Below, piece by piece: positions 33,208 through 43,282 of a DNA stretch of 64,000 nt (within the stretch, counting starts at the first letter, position 1; each line of letters opens with the position of its first letter). The stretch spans positions 162,795-226,794 of the forward strand of contig CAJXRP010000005.1 in assembly GCA_913060495.1 (NCBI GenBank), in the 5' to 3' direction. Origin of the DNA: an uncultured Gammaproteobacteria bacterium. GTDB lineage: Bacteria; Pseudomonadota; Gammaproteobacteria; Pseudomonadales; Pseudohongiellaceae. The notes beneath the pieces were generated by a model. The model was not told the DNA's origin. It worked only from the letters and a program-made list of their open reading frames with translations, and searched no databases. A program made the translations under genes and the position numbers.

Positions 33208-34473
33208 CTAATTCGTCAAGTCGAATTTGAGTCTGTCGTTATAGTCGATCATATTGGTAATTAGATTGATGCACTCCACGATTTCGGTCTCTCTTTCATT
33301 GGTAGGACCTGTTAGTTCGATTTCTCTATTGCTATATAGCAATACGAGACAGGACTTGCTCGCATCGAAGTTCTGATAGAAAAATTCAGAAAACTCATCA
33401 GAGATGGCAGAGAAAATAAGATCTAGACTTGTGCCGTTCGCAGTCTGCCGATCAAGTAGCAATCTCTCTAGTCCACTGAGCTGGCTAGATACTGCATTCT
33501 GTGTTGAACGGCTATAGGGGGATTGTATGCTCTCTACAAAATCGCCATTCAGCATTGGATACAAAGAGCGTAGTAGCAGCTCTTCTGTAAGCATCGCCGA
33601 CATTGAATCCGCAAGAACTACAATAAGCTTTGTCCCCGATGTCGATTCTATGTGTTCTCTTATGCGTGGGGCCTCAGTAAGCCACAAAGATTGTAAGGCA
33701 CGAAAATCTTCGACTAAAGTTTCAGCGACGACAGTAAGAAAAGCTCGCCTGCGATTGCTACTCAATTGTTCTAGTGAATAACCGATTTCTATTTCTTCTT
33801 GGCTTAGTTCTTCTACAGAGTAGAAGTCAGTAGCGGGGCGTGTGCTTGAGCCAGTCTCGTTTCCCCACAGCAAAAATTCAATGGCATGGAAGCCTAAGGT
33901 TACTTCAGACACGTCGAAGGAACCATGTTGTTCTCGCAAAGAGTCGATGTTCAGATTCACATTAATATCATGCACGATGCCACTATCAGGATAACCCTCC
34001 ACATAGTCGATATATCCTGGAATTATAGGCCACGGATTTATCTGATACTGTAGTTGCATAAGAGTTAAGCTATTTTGTTCGCCGAGCAGTTGAGTGGCGA
34101 AGTATCGGTGCAGCGTAGTAAGCTCGTAGGCGCTGTGCGTATCGAGCCAAGTCTCTTTTGCGCGAAGCAGATTTTCGTTATTTGTCTGATCGATTAGCGC
34201 AGTTATGGAAGACTGTAGCTTCTCAATTTCAAGTCCTGCTTGATTGAGGTCGGCGCCTATCTGTTTCACATAATCTAGAGCTATTTCTTTAGCGGATGCG
34301 CTCAATTCAGGATTGAGTAATTCGAATGCGCTAGGAGTAGTTTGTTCTACCACCTCAATGTTCTGGGGTTCTGCAACTTCGTCGCTGCACGCAACAAGAA
34401 ATGCCGTGACTAGTATGGCGATTCCCACTTTTTGAAGGCACAAACTAAAATTAGAGTATATTTGCATAAGCAT
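33208..34473 (-). CDS. imelysin-family lipoprotein
   Basis: A 421-residue exported lipoprotein. The lipobox is FLVACS (cysteine near residue 29). The imelysin (peptidase M75-like) signature GFHAIEFLLWG, with G-x-H-x-x-E, lies near residue 200, preceded by the paired-helix repeat and followed by YSLEQLSSNRRRAFL. Imelysin-like proteins are often linked to iron uptake in the periplasm; no iron-transport genes are adjacent. The C-terminal 120 residues cover the second helical half. It is convergent with the ACT gene, 9 bases apart, and 11 bases downstream of the HAD gene. Confidence 0.88.
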   Translation of the reverse strand: MLMQIYSNFSLCLQKVGIAILVTAFLVACSDEVAEPQNIEVVEQTTPSAFELLNPELSASAKEIALDYVKQIGADLNQAGLEIEKLQSSITALIDQTNNENLLRAKETWLDTHSAYELTTLHRYFATQLLGEQNSLTLMQLQYQINPWPIIPGYIDYVEGYPDSGIVHDINVNLNIDSLREQHGSFDVSEVTLGFHAIEFLLWGNETGSSTRPATDFYSVEELSQEEIEIGYSLEQLSSNRRRAFLTVVAETLVEDFRALQSLWLTEAPRIREHIESTSGTKLIVVLADSMSAMLTEELLLRSLYPMLNGDFVESIQSPYSRSTQNAVSSQLSGLERLLLDRQTANGTSLDLIFSAISDEFSEFFYQNFDASKSCLVLLYSNREIELTGPTNERETEIVECINLITNMIDYNDRLKFDLTN

Positions 34474-34484
34474 TTAATAGTGGA

Positions 34485-35165
34485 CTAGCCACGTAGCGTT
34501 AGAATTGACCAGCCTTCGGATTCTGCTTTGTCTCGCAATTGCTGATCGGGGTCTACTGCCACCGGCTTCGCTACTTCTTGCAGTAGAGGAAGGTCGTTTA
34601 TGGAATCGCTGTAGAACACGGCATCCCTCAGCTTAAAACGCTGCTTCTGTTGATCTATCCAGTCATTCAACTTAGAAACCTTTCCGTCTTGATAGCAGGG
34701 AGTGCCAGAAATTTTCCCATTGTACTTGCCGTTACTAATTTGCAATTCAGTCGCTATTAGCAGATTGATATCGAACAGCTTAGCTATAGGTGCTGAAATG
34801 AACTCGTTAGTAGCAGTAATGATTATGCAGAAATCCCCTGCATCCAAGTGCTTACGCACCAGCTGCCGCCCCTTATCTAGAACTATAGGCTCTACAGAAT
34901 GCTCCATGAAATCAGCGAGTAGTTGCGTTCGCTGACAACTGTCGAGCTGCATAACGGGCTCGAGTGTAAACGCGACATAGCCGTGTATGTCTAATGCGCC
35001 CTGCTTGTACTGGTCGTAGAAGTAATCGTTCTTTTCGCGATGGGCTTTCTCTTCTACTAGTCTCTTGCTGATCAAGAACTCTCCCCAAGCGTGATCACTA
35101 TCGCCTTCTAGTAGCGTGTTATCCAGATCGAATAAGGCTAATTTCCCTGAACTGATCGATTGCAT
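34485..35165 (-). CDS. HAD-IB family hydrolase (phosphatase)
   Basis: A 226-residue phosphatase of HAD subfamily IB (SerB-like). Motif I is ALFDLDNTLLEGDSD (nucleophile in FDLDNT), motif II IIITATNEF, motif III lysine near GKVSKLNDW and motif IV FYSDSINDLPLL. Start ATG 35165 (MQSISSGKLALFDLD) is chosen because the 15 residues from the upstream ATG are not family-like. The substrate is unknown; phosphoserine or phosphoethanolamine-type small molecules are usual for the group. Upstream of and probably co-transcribed with the imelysin gene. Confidence 0.87.
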   Translation of the reverse strand: MQSISSGKLALFDLDNTLLEGDSDHAWGEFLISKRLVEEKAHREKNDYFYDQYKQGALDIHGYVAFTLEPVMQLDSCQRTQLLADFMEHSVEPIVLDKGRQLVRKHLDAGDFCIIITATNEFISAPIAKLFDINLLIATELQISNGKYNGKISGTPCYQDGKVSKLNDWIDQQKQRFKLRDAVFYSDSINDLPLLQEVAKPVAVDPDQQLRDKAESEGWSILTLRG

Positions 35166-35422
35166 ACTGATTATCTTCCATTTTCTTAGCGAGTATTTAC
35201 TTGCTGACACGTGAGCCGTTCAAACAATTCCAGCATTATAGCCACCTCGGGGTGAATTCTGCACTGGAAGTGCTTTAGAACAGCATTTAGCGATTTGTTC
35301 GAAATGTGTTTAACACATTGATAATAAACAGAAATACTGATTTCGATCTAAGTCTGGCCATTGATCAAAAGGGAAGGTTTGTGAAACAATGGACCACTAT
35401 TTTATTCATAAGGCCTGTAGCA

Positions 35423-35923
35423 GTGATAGATTCAGAAGGATTTCGTTCGAATGTTGGCATTGTCATCTGCAATAAACAGGGGCAGTTGCTGTGGGCGAAA
35501 AGAATAGGACAGAGTGCCTGGCAGTTTCCTCAGGGCGGGATTAAACAAAGTGAATCTGTGGAAGAGGCTTTATTCAGAGAGTTGGATGAAGAGGTTGGCT
35601 TGGTTGAGGCTGATGTACAGATTCTCCATCAAACTGAAGATTGGCTGCACTACCGCCTTCCCGAGAATTTTATCCGCCAACACAGCGATCCGCTTTGCAT
35701 TGGTCAGAAACAAAAATGGTTTTTACTTAGCCTCGAAGGTGATGATAGTAGGGTCGAACTAGCTAAAACTAGAAAACCAGAGTTTGATGATTGGCGTTGG
35801 GTGAACTTTTGGTACCCGGTAGATCAAGTCATCGAGTTCAAGCGGGATGTCTATCGCAAGGCCTTACAACAATTAGAGACTCCCCTTAGTAGTTACATAG
35901 GTAGTCCTATAGCTAACTACTAA
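35423..35923 (+). CDS. rppH: RNA pyrophosphohydrolase
   Basis: A 166-residue Nudix hydrolase that removes pyrophosphate from the 5' end of mRNA and triggers decay. The start is GTG 35423 ([17 protein letters not shown]), the family N-terminus, with AAGG about 9 bases upstream; an earlier in-frame ATG would add 39 unlike residues. The Nudix box is [23 protein letters not shown] (all G, E, R and EE positions present), and WQFPQGG precedes it. It lies 181 bases upstream of ptsP, a common gammaproteobacterial pairing. Confidence 0.95.
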   Translation: MIDSEGFRSNVGIVICNKQGQLLWAKRIGQSAWQFPQGGIKQSESVEEALFRELDEEVGLVEADVQILHQTEDWLHYRLPENFIRQHSDPLCIGQKQKWFLLSLEGDDSRVELAKTRKPEFDDWRWVNFWYPVDQVIEFKRDVYRKALQQLETPLSSYIGSPIANY

Positions 35924-36104
35924 TCATCTGCTGATCTACCAAGCAGAATTTCAAAAGTCAGAAGCAATAGTGAAGTGCTGCACTACTCCCGATTCGATTT
36001 TAGAACCTGGGAATCAAATTTTCATGCCGAATTGTAGTGAACGAATTTCTGAATGATAGCGAGAAGTATTGTCGCATCTTTAAAACTCCGAAGTAGGGTA
36101 AAGA

Positions 36105-38378
36105 ATGCTCGAACGATTGCGAAGCATTGTACAAAAAGTAAATGCGGCTAGAGATTTACAGTCGGCGCTGGATATTATCGTCCATAAAGTGCGCTTGGCT
36201 TTAGATACGCAGGTCTGTTCCGTATTTCTACTCGATAAAGATATCAATGCACATGTGTTGATGGCTTCCGATGGCTTGAAAAAAGAATCGATTGGGCACG
36301 TTAGCCTAGAAGTAGGGGAGGGTCTCGTTGGCCTTGTCGCGAAACATGCCGAACCTATCAATCTGCAAGATGCTTCGCTGCATCCTAGTTTCCACTATCT
36401 TAAAGATACTGGTGAAGAGTTGTATCACTCGTTTCTTGGTGTGCCAATTATTCACCACCGATCAGTATTAGGTGTGCTTGTTGTGCAACACGAAGATCTG
36501 CGTCGCTTCGACGAAAGTGAAGAGGCATTCCTGATAACACTTTCCGCTCAGCTCTCCGGTGTAATCGCCCATGCGGAAGCGACAGGCACAGTAGAGGGTG
36601 TTAGTCCATCTGGGCAGAAAACCTCCGACACAGTATTTCCTGGTGTGTCAGGCTCTTCCGGAGTTGCTATCGGTGAGGCTGTCGTTGTTTTTCCCCATGC
36701 TGATCTCAGCCAGATACCCCAGCGTCGCACTCGAGACATCGAGAGCGAGATAGAATTCTTCAATAGTTGCCTAGAGTTAGTGCGACAGGACATGCGCAAT
36801 TTGCATGAAAAATTAGCAGGGCAGGTTGCGGAAGAAGAGCGACAGCTATTCGATGTCTACGTGCGGATGTTAGATGATGCCGCGCTCGGCAATGAGATCG
36901 TCGAGAGAATACGAATGGGTTTTTGGGCGCAGGGCTCGCTCGCCTACGTAGCAAATGAACATGTCAGAAGCTTTGAAGAGATGGATGATCCCTATCTGAG
37001 CGAGCGTGCAATTGATATCAAAGATCTATGTGCGCGCATATTATTCTATCTACAAGAGAAGGTTGTTGTAGAAACAGAGTATGCAGACAATACCATTCTA
37101 GTCAGCGAAGAGATCACACCTTCAATGTTGGCGGAAGTGCCCGAGTCTAAGTTGAAGGGATTGGTGTCGGTTAAGGGGTCGGGCAATTCTCATGTTGCGA
37201 TTCTTGCTAGAACCATGGGTATCCCAACGGTTATGGGTACGGTAGATCTGCCCTATACCAAGTTACATGGCAAGGAAGTCATAATCGATGGCTATAAGGG
37301 CGAGGTAATAACCAATCCCTCTGATCAGATTCGTACACGCTTTCTCGAAACGATACAGGAGCAGGATCAGCTAGATAAAGGTCTAGAAGGTTTAAAGGAC
37401 CTGCCTTGTGAGACAGCAGATCACCACAGGGTACATCTATGGGTTAACACCGGACTAATGACAGATGTTACCCGGTCTCTAGACCAGGGAGCCGAAGGCA
37501 TTGGATTGTTCAGGACGGAAGTGCCTTTCCTTCTTGCAGAACGTTTCCCTAGCGAGGAGGAGCAATACCAGATTTATCGCGAACAGTTAGAAGCCTTTGC
37601 TCCCAAGTTAGTAACCATGAGAACACTCGATATAGGCGGTGATAAATCGTTGCCTTATTTTCCGATAGATGAGGCCAATCCGTTTTTGGGTTGGCGCGGT
37701 ATCAGGGTTACCCTGGATCATCCTGAGATTTTTACAGCGCAAATACATGCGATGTTGCGAGCAAGTGTTGGTCTCGATAATTTGCAGATTATGTTGCCGA
37801 TGATCAGCAACATAAATGAAGTCACATCGGCGTTGCAGCTGATAAAGAAGGAGTACCACGAGCTTGTCCAAGAAGGAGTGAAGGTAAAGTTTCCGGCTGT
37901 GGGAGTTATGATCGAGCTGCCGGCGGCCGTCTATCAAACTCGCGCTCTTGCCAAACTGGTAGATTTTATTTCTGTAGGTAGTAACGACCTTACACAATAT
38001 TTATTGGCAGTGGATAGAAATAATCCACGTGTGGCTAATCTTTACTCGGCATTTCATCCAGCGGTACTCAGCGCTTTGCAAGAAGTGGTCATTGCTGCGC
38101 AGGCTGAAGGCAAGCATGTAAGTATTTGCGGAGAGATGGCAGGCGACCCAGGCGCTGCCATATTACTAATGGCCATGGGCTATGATGTGTTGTCGATGAA
38201 CGCCGCTTCGTTGTTAAAAGTAAAGTCTGTGCTGCGCAGCATTACACTGGAGGTTGCCGAAGAGCTTCTAGAGAATGTAATGCAGTTGGATGATGCGCAG
38301 ATGGTTCGAAGTGCGGTTGATTTGGCTTTGTATAATGCAGGCGTTGATCGATTACTACGATCTTCTCGTACAAACTAG
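36105..38378 (+). CDS. ptsP: phosphoenolpyruvate-protein phosphotransferase, PTS-Ntr type
   Basis: A 757-residue EI-Ntr. Residues 1-160 are a GAF sensor domain (VGEGLVGLVAKHAEPINLQDASLHPSF). The EI part follows: the HPr-binding domain, the phosphohistidine motif GSGNSHVAILARTMGIPTVMG, and the PEP-binding barrel (GAEGIGLFRTEVPFL, GVMIELPAAVYQT, SVGSNDLTQYLLAVDRNN). It phosphorylates NPr in the nitrogen-related phosphotransferase branch. Follows rppH. Confidence 0.96.
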   Translation: MLERLRSIVQKVNAARDLQSALDIIVHKVRLALDTQVCSVFLLDKDINAHVLMASDGLKKESIGHVSLEVGEGLVGLVAKHAEPINLQDASLHPSFHYLKDTGEELYHSFLGVPIIHHRSVLGVLVVQHEDLRRFDESEEAFLITLSAQLSGVIAHAEATGTVEGVSPSGQKTSDTVFPGVSGSSGVAIGEAVVVFPHADLSQIPQRRTRDIESEIEFFNSCLELVRQDMRNLHEKLAGQVAEEERQLFDVYVRMLDDAALGNEIVERIRMGFWAQGSLAYVANEHVRSFEEMDDPYLSERAIDIKDLCARILFYLQEKVVVETEYADNTILVSEEITPSMLAEVPESKLKGLVSVKGSGNSHVAILARTMGIPTVMGTVDLPYTKLHGKEVIIDGYKGEVITNPSDQIRTRFLETIQEQDQLDKGLEGLKDLPCETADHHRVHLWVNTGLMTDVTRSLDQGAEGIGLFRTEVPFLLAERFPSEEEQYQIYREQLEAFAPKLVTMRTLDIGGDKSLPYFPIDEANPFLGWRGIRVTLDHPEIFTAQIHAMLRASVGLDNLQIMLPMISNINEVTSALQLIKKEYHELVQEGVKVKFPAVGVMIELPAAVYQTRALAKLVDFISVGSNDLTQYLLAVDRNNPRVANLYSAFHPAVLSALQEVVIAAQAEGKHVSICGEMAGDPGAAILLMAMGYDVLSMNAASLLKVKSVLRSITLEVAEELLENVMQLDDAQMVRSAVDLALYNAGVDRLLRSSRTN

Positions 38379-38473
38379 GCTGTGTTCAGAGCGTGGGTCT
38401 TGGAGATCTAGTGCAAAAAAATTGATTACAGATTCTTCCTAATAACTACGATAGAGCTTGTCGCTATTTAGCT

Positions 38474-39079
38474 CTATTGGAAGAAATCGACCAAGCCTGT
38501 GTCCAGGCAGTACTCGGCGCCAACTACCATCAGCCCCTTCTCTGAAACTAAGTCCTTAAGAATATCTGACCCTAGCTGCAGATTATTAACGGATGCTTCA
38601 ATGTTGGCCCGTACCGCGCGAGTCATTAGCTCTTCATCGCTTCCAGATTGCAATAGGTTCTCAACGGCAGGGCGAATTCTATCGACTATCGAATAGAGGT
38701 GGGGTGAGCGATTCTCAACCGGCTTAACGAGTTGTTCTAGTGTCGCTTGTACGGCGCCACATCTGGAATGTCCGAGGACGACTACTAAACGAGTTCCAAA
38801 ATTTTCTGCGGCAAATTCGATGCTCGCAATCTGCGATGGGGCGACGATATTGCCAGCGACTCGGATAACAAATAGATCGCCAATTCCTTGTCCAAATACG
38901 ATCTCTGCGGGTACTCGTGAATCTGAACAGCCGAGCACTATGGCAAAAGGATTCTGCTCCTTTTGCGAATTCAATTTAAGCAGCGTTTCTGTTTCTAGAT
39001 GAAAACCCTTGCCTGATCGAAACGTCTCATTTCCTTGTTTTAATCTTTGTAGTGCTTCATTGGCAGGAATCATTGGCAA
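38474..39079 (-). CDS. beta-class carbonic anhydrase
   Basis: A 201-residue zinc enzyme interconverting CO2 and bicarbonate. Zinc ligands and the catalytic dyad are intact: VLGCSDSRVPAEI (Cys, Asp-Arg) and VVLGHSRCGAV (His, Cys). No signal peptide is present, so it is cytoplasmic. It lies 13 bases after the ferritin-like gene on the same strand, so the two are probably co-transcribed. Confidence 0.95.
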   Translation of the reverse strand: MPMIPANEALQRLKQGNETFRSGKGFHLETETLLKLNSQKEQNPFAIVLGCSDSRVPAEIVFGQGIGDLFVIRVAGNIVAPSQIASIEFAAENFGTRLVVVLGHSRCGAVQATLEQLVKPVENRSPHLYSIVDRIRPAVENLLQSGSDEELMTRAVRANIEASVNNLQLGSDILKDLVSEKGLMVVGAEYCLDTGLVDFFQ

Positions 39080-39092
39080 ACAGCTTCCTTGA

Positions 39093-39377
39093 CTAGTGAC
39101 CGATTTTCTTGTCGGTAAATAGATAGTCTTTCAATTCTTTGTCTAAGAAACTATCCCTGCGACGGATCCATTCTAGAACCATAGCAGCGTGTTCCTTTTC
39201 TTCATCTCGATTGTGCGCAAGAATTGCCTTTAATTCTGGGTCTTTGCACGCATCTACGCGTTGGTTATACCAATCTACGGCTTCGAGTTCTTCCATTAAA
39301 GAAGTGATAGCTCTATGCATATCTCGAGTTTCATCGCTTAGTTCTTCGATGGGTTCATGATAGCCTTCATTAGCCAT
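39093..39377 (-). CDS. encapsulated-ferritin-type (EncFtn) protein without targeting tail
   Basis: A 94-residue protein closely resembling the EncFtn family, small ferroxidases that form a decameric ring and work inside encapsulin shells. Conserved blocks: MEELEAVDWYNQRVDACKDPELKAILAHNRDEEKEHAAMVLEWIRR, with the ferroxidase E, W, Y and the E-x-x-H pair in DEEKEH. It ends YLFTDKKIGH and lacks the C-terminal extension with the encapsulin-docking peptide found in cargo versions. No encapsulin gene is in the window. It may therefore act unencapsulated or load differently. Co-oriented with the carbonic anhydrase. Confidence 0.88.
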   Translation of the reverse strand: MANEGYHEPIEELSDETRDMHRAITSLMEELEAVDWYNQRVDACKDPELKAILAHNRDEEKEHAAMVLEWIRRRDSFLDKELKDYLFTDKKIGH

Positions 39378-39468
39378 AATTTTCTCCTGCGGTGTGTCTG
39401 ATTGAACGATGTTAGGAATCTACGGCAAACATACAGTAATAGCGAAAGCTTGCAAACACCTAGATCTG

Positions 39469-40047
39469 CTAGGACTTGTTCATTGCGTTTGCTAAGGCCT
39501 CATGGCCGTGTTGAACAAATTGTTTCTGCACATTGGATTGATCCTGCATGCTACGGTTTTGGCTTAGTTTGAACTTACACTGTATCGATGTGATTGCAAT
39601 CTCGATACCAATGATGCCGCGCAACATTGAGGCGGCGTAATCAGGCTTCCAAGGGCTTGGTTGCTTAGATTCATTCTGCTCGGTTAGCGTATCTACCAGA
39701 GATTTTAGTTTCTCAGGCTCGGTAAAACTTTCTGCAATTCCCTCAATATGTACAGCCTGATAGTTCCAAGTGGGAACACCTGCGGATTCATACCAGCTTG
39801 GACTAACATAGCCGTGATCACCTTGCAGGGTAACGAGGACTTTCTGCTTTTGTATCTGTTGCCACTGTGGATTCGCTTTTGCCAAATGACCGATCAGTAT
39901 TCTATTTTCTGAATCAAAAAGGAAAGGCATATGAGTCGAGACAATTGAGGTATCGTGCAGAGAGACTAATTGACCAAAGGAGTTCGCGTGAATGAATCTA
40001 CTTACTTCAGTTTCATCAGTGATCTCGAAGTGCTTGGGTATGTACAT
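39469..40047 (-). CDS. PaiB-like FMN-binding family protein
   Basis: A 192-residue PaiB-type flavin-binding split-barrel protein. The N-terminus MYIPKHFEITD and the pattern VSTHMPFLFD ... LIGHLAKANPQW ... YVSPSWYESAGVPTWNYQAVHIEG match the family well. PaiB of Bacillus is described as a negative regulator of proteases and sporulation, but the function in Gram-negative bacteria is unclear. It lies between the ferritin-like and NRDE genes on the same strand. Confidence 0.88.
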   Translation of the reverse strand: MYIPKHFEITDETEVSRFIHANSFGQLVSLHDTSIVSTHMPFLFDSENRILIGHLAKANPQWQQIQKQKVLVTLQGDHGYVSPSWYESAGVPTWNYQAVHIEGIAESFTEPEKLKSLVDTLTEQNESKQPSPWKPDYAASMLRGIIGIEIAITSIQCKFKLSQNRSMQDQSNVQKQFVQHGHEALANAMNKS

Positions 40048-40116
40048 AGATGCCTCAGCTTGGTAGAGATTGCTTGCTAGTCGTGCTTAGTTCGATGCTA
40101 GTAAAGATAGCGACAG

Positions 40117-40899
40117 CTAGGCTGGCGGTAATTGGAATGCATGACCCTGAGTTCTATTGCCGGTGGAGTCAAAGTTCTGTTCGCTAAAGCGTGTTGGTCC
40201 AGATCTATCAACGATCAAGGCAGTAGAGCACAAAGTCCCGTATTCCCTTTCTGGGTTCAAAATAAACGCGGAAGAGAGTTTGCGCTCAATCTCAATGCTG
40301 ATTCCCGTATTCGGAAGATCCGCGTCTTCTGCTTGAGACCTGTCACCCATCATCGCGAGAAGCGTATCGGTAGTCAGTTTCTCAGGATGTTGCATCAGTG
40401 CCCGCAGACGTGTCTTACCTTTATCTACCTTGGGCCAGGAGGAATCTAATAACCCGTTCGACAAGCCATATATGCCGGGCTCAAGCTCCCATACCTTCTC
40501 TTCGTGGTTGTTTACATAGAATAGCGAGCTACTATCACCCACGAGTAGGTTATAGCCAGCAAACTGCTCGTAACTCTTTGCCAGTAGTTCGCAGTATTGC
40601 TGTGGGGAGCCGTTGCCTCCCAGGAACTGTCTTGTGAGGTCGCCACGAGATCTAGGGCGACGTTCAGTCTGAGATGGATCTCTTATATTCGTTACCGCGG
40701 CGAAGCGTCCGCTTTGAGTAGCGCCCAGCCAAGTGCCTCCGGCCTGCTTGTCTCTTCCAGAGAGTATCTGTAGGCCAGATTCTTCATCTGTCCAGAGGGC
40801 GGCTTGGGCGGTTGGTCGGGCAAAGAGTTCGTCTCTGTTGGCGGCTACTACCAGGGGGAAACGAGGATCCGTTTGGTACGCAAAAATGATTAGGCACAT
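40117..40899 (-). CDS. NRDE (TANGO2-like) family protein
   Basis: A 260-residue protein starting MCLIIFAY with the NRDE motif in [13 protein letters not shown] and the later [21 protein letters not shown] and [14 protein letters not shown] blocks. These are the family hallmarks. Eukaryotic TANGO2 relatives are linked to heme handling; the bacterial role is unresolved. It is divergent from lgt, with 138 bases between the two starts. Confidence 0.9.
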   Translation of the reverse strand: MCLIIFAYQTDPRFPLVVAANRDELFARPTAQAALWTDEESGLQILSGRDKQAGGTWLGATQSGRFAAVTNIRDPSQTERRPRSRGDLTRQFLGGNGSPQQYCELLAKSYEQFAGYNLLVGDSSSLFYVNNHEEKVWELEPGIYGLSNGLLDSSWPKVDKGKTRLRALMQHPEKLTTDTLLAMMGDRSQAEDADLPNTGISIEIERKLSSAFILNPEREYGTLCSTALIVDRSGPTRFSEQNFDSTGNRTQGHAFQLPPA

Positions 40900-41037
40900 C
40901 GCTGCTATATTAACGCCTCAAAGAGTGAATGGACAGAATCTGCTAGCTGCAAATTTGCCAAACTTTCTTGGCGTGGGTTGAGTATAATGACTGCTTACAG
41001 CCCTTGTGGGCATCTCACTTTAAACAAGCGACAGACC

Positions 41038-41835
41038 ATGCTGACATTTCCCCAATTCGACCCAGTAGCACTGGCCATCGGCCCCATAAGCATTCACTGG
41101 TATGGCGTGATGTATATGATTGCCTTTGGGGGTGCATGGGGTTTGGCGTCAATTCGGGCGAAGCAGCAGCCTGGTGAATGGACGTCTGAGCAGATATCGG
41201 ACTTAGTGTTCTACGGAGCATTGGGAGCGGTTCTTGGCGGGCGCATGGGCTCGGTGTTGTTCTATAACTTTGACCGTTTCCTCTCCGACCCAATATGGTT
41301 GCTACGAGTTTGGGAGGGGGGCATGTCTTTCCACGGCGGCCTGCTCGGCGTGCTTTTGGCGTTCTTCTTGTATTCGCGCAATATTAAGAAAGATTTCTTT
41401 GAGGTAATGGACTTCATTGCACCCCTCGTACCCTTTGGTCTCGGTGCCGGTCGTTTCGGTAATTTCATTGGCGGCGAATTGTGGGGAAGACCAACTGATG
41501 TGTCCTGGGGTATGGTTTTCCCTCACGTCGATGAATTAGCTCGCCACCCTTCTCAGCTGTACGAGGTGGCCTTGGAGGGGATTGTTTTATTTACTTTGGT
41601 CTGGTGGTTTTCGTCTAAGCCTAGACCACGGATGGCGGTGACTGGGCTGTTCGCGGTCGGATATGGAAGCTTCAGGTTCTTCGTTGAATTCTTCCGCGAG
41701 CCTGACTTGCATCTAGGTTTTGTCGCGTTCGATTGGCTGACCATGGGGCAGGTGCTGTCGGCTCCTTTGATTATTGGCGGTCTAATCCTATTGATACTTG
41801 CTTATATGAAGCCTCAACTAAAATCTAACTCTTGA
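41038..41835 (+). CDS. lgt: prolipoprotein diacylglyceryl transferase
   Basis: A 265-residue polytopic inner-membrane enzyme that adds diacylglyceryl to the lipobox cysteine of prolipoproteins. Start ATG 41038 ([23 protein letters not shown]) matches the family; an in-frame ATG 60 bases earlier adds unlike residues. The Lgt signature is [25 protein letters not shown]. The conserved HPSQLYE appears as [13 protein letters not shown]. It heads lgt-thyA-folA. Confidence 0.96.
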   Translation: MLTFPQFDPVALAIGPISIHWYGVMYMIAFGGAWGLASIRAKQQPGEWTSEQISDLVFYGALGAVLGGRMGSVLFYNFDRFLSDPIWLLRVWEGGMSFHGGLLGVLLAFFLYSRNIKKDFFEVMDFIAPLVPFGLGAGRFGNFIGGELWGRPTDVSWGMVFPHVDELARHPSQLYEVALEGIVLFTLVWWFSSKPRPRMAVTGLFAVGYGSFRFFVEFFREPDLHLGFVAFDWLTMGQVLSAPLIIGGLILLILAYMKPQLKSNS

Positions 41836-41873
41836 AAGTTGTCCCATTAATTTTTGGATAGAAGAAAAGTGCC

Positions 41874-42725
41874 ATGCAACAATATTTGAATCTCTGTCAG
41901 CGAATCGTCGATGAAGGTGTCTGGATTGAGAACGAGCGCACAGGTAAGAAATGCCTCACTGTTATCAATGCCGACCTTACTTACGATGTTGGAGGAAATA
42001 AATTCCCCATAATTACTACTCGTAAGAGTTTCTGGAAGGCGGCTATTGCCGAACTTCTTGGCTATTTAAAAGGTTTAGATAATGCAGCGGATTTTCGCGC
42101 GCTAGGTACAAAATCATGGGATGCGAATGCCAACGAAAACACTGCATGGTTGAATAATCCTGTGCGCAAGGGCGTCGATGACATGGGTCGAGTGTATGGC
42201 GTTCAGGGTAGAAATTGGCAGAAGCCGGATGGAACGGGCATCGATCAGTTAAAGAAGATAGTAGACAACCTCAAGCGTTCAGTGGATGACCGCGGAGAGA
42301 TATTGACCTTCTACAACCCCGGCGAATTCGAACTAGGCTGTCTGCGACCGTGCATGCATACGCACACATTTTCTCTACTCGGCGACGTGCTCTATCTAAC
42401 GAGTTATCAACGTTCCTGTGATGTGCCACTTGGGCTTAACTTTAATCAGATTCAGGTGTTTACTTTGTTAGCGCTAGTAGCACAGATAACAGGTAATTCG
42501 GCGGGACATGCCTATCACAAGATCGTTAATGCCCATATCTATGAAGATCAGCTTGAGCTTATGCGCAACGTTCAGTTGCAGCGCAAGCCGTTCGCTCCTC
42601 CACAGCTGAATATTAACCCGGATATCAAATCGCTTGAGGATATTGAGACTTGGGTGACTCTGAAGGATTTTGAAGTGCTTGGGTATGAGCATCATGACCC
42701 AATTGCCTATCCTTTTTCGGTTTAA
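41874..42725 (+). CDS. thyA: thymidylate synthase, 283-residue lineage
   Basis: Converts dUMP to dTMP using methylene-tetrahydrofolate. The catalytic cysteine is in [15 protein letters not shown]. The dUMP-phosphate region reads [19 protein letters not shown] rather than the E. coli SRRIIVSAWN, and [20 protein letters not shown] differs likewise. This is the divergent 283-residue form known from Vibrio and relatives, not a damaged gene. It follows lgt by 38 bases and precedes folA by 34 bases. Confidence 0.95.
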   Translation: MQQYLNLCQRIVDEGVWIENERTGKKCLTVINADLTYDVGGNKFPIITTRKSFWKAAIAELLGYLKGLDNAADFRALGTKSWDANANENTAWLNNPVRKGVDDMGRVYGVQGRNWQKPDGTGIDQLKKIVDNLKRSVDDRGEILTFYNPGEFELGCLRPCMHTHTFSLLGDVLYLTSYQRSCDVPLGLNFNQIQVFTLLALVAQITGNSAGHAYHKIVNAHIYEDQLELMRNVQLQRKPFAPPQLNINPDIKSLEDIETWVTLKDFEVLGYEHHDPIAYPFSV

Positions 42726-42759
42726 TTCTTTTCAATCCTTTATCTAAAGAGTCCGCATT

Positions 42760-43266
42760 ATGAAACTCGCATTGATTTGCGCCATGTCTGAGAATCGAGT
42801 GATTGGACAAGATAATGGCTTGCCTTGGCATCTGTCTGAAGACTTAAAATATTTCAAGCGCACCACGATGGGAAACTGCATGATCATGGGGCGTAATACC
42901 TGGGAGTCGATAGGGCGCGCACTTCCAGGAAGAACCAGTATCGTGATCACTAGCAATCCCAACTATCAGGCAGAGGGTGCCGAAGTCGTTGGATCTTTGC
43001 AGCAGGCAATTGAGCGAGCGGAATCTGTATCTAAGGAAACCGGTAGCCTGGAAGCTTTTGTCATCGGCGGGGCAGTGCTGTATCAGGTGGCACTCCCTCT
43101 GGCAGATACCTTGCATCTCACTCGAGTGCATGCGGAAGTCGAAGGTGATACCTATCTTCATGAATTCGATGAATCGAATTGGCAGGAAATTTCACGTGAT
43201 GAGTTTAAGCGTGATGAATCTAATCATTATGATTACAGTATCTGCGTGTTGGAGCGAAAGGCCTAA
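42760..43266 (+). CDS. folA: dihydrofolate reductase
   Basis: A 168-residue NADPH-dependent reductase that regenerates tetrahydrofolate used up by ThyA. Seen: LICAMSENRVIGQDNGLPWHLSEDLKYFK with the catalytic acid in the WHLSEDL segment, MIMGRNTWESIGRALPGR, and the C-terminal FVIGGAVLYQ. Last gene of lgt-thyA-folA; it converges with argA 16 bases away. Confidence 0.97.
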   Translation: MKLALICAMSENRVIGQDNGLPWHLSEDLKYFKRTTMGNCMIMGRNTWESIGRALPGRTSIVITSNPNYQAEGAEVVGSLQQAIERAESVSKETGSLEAFVIGGAVLYQVALPLADTLHLTRVHAEVEGDTYLHEFDESNWQEISRDEFKRDESNHYDYSICVLERKA

Positions 43267-43282
43267 ATCTCCATGACTCGCG

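Noticed and set aside
41874..42725. thyA as a damaged or non-functional synthase because the E. coli SRR motif is missing
   Set aside because: The 283-residue lineage known from Vibrio has the same changes and the catalytic cysteine is intact.
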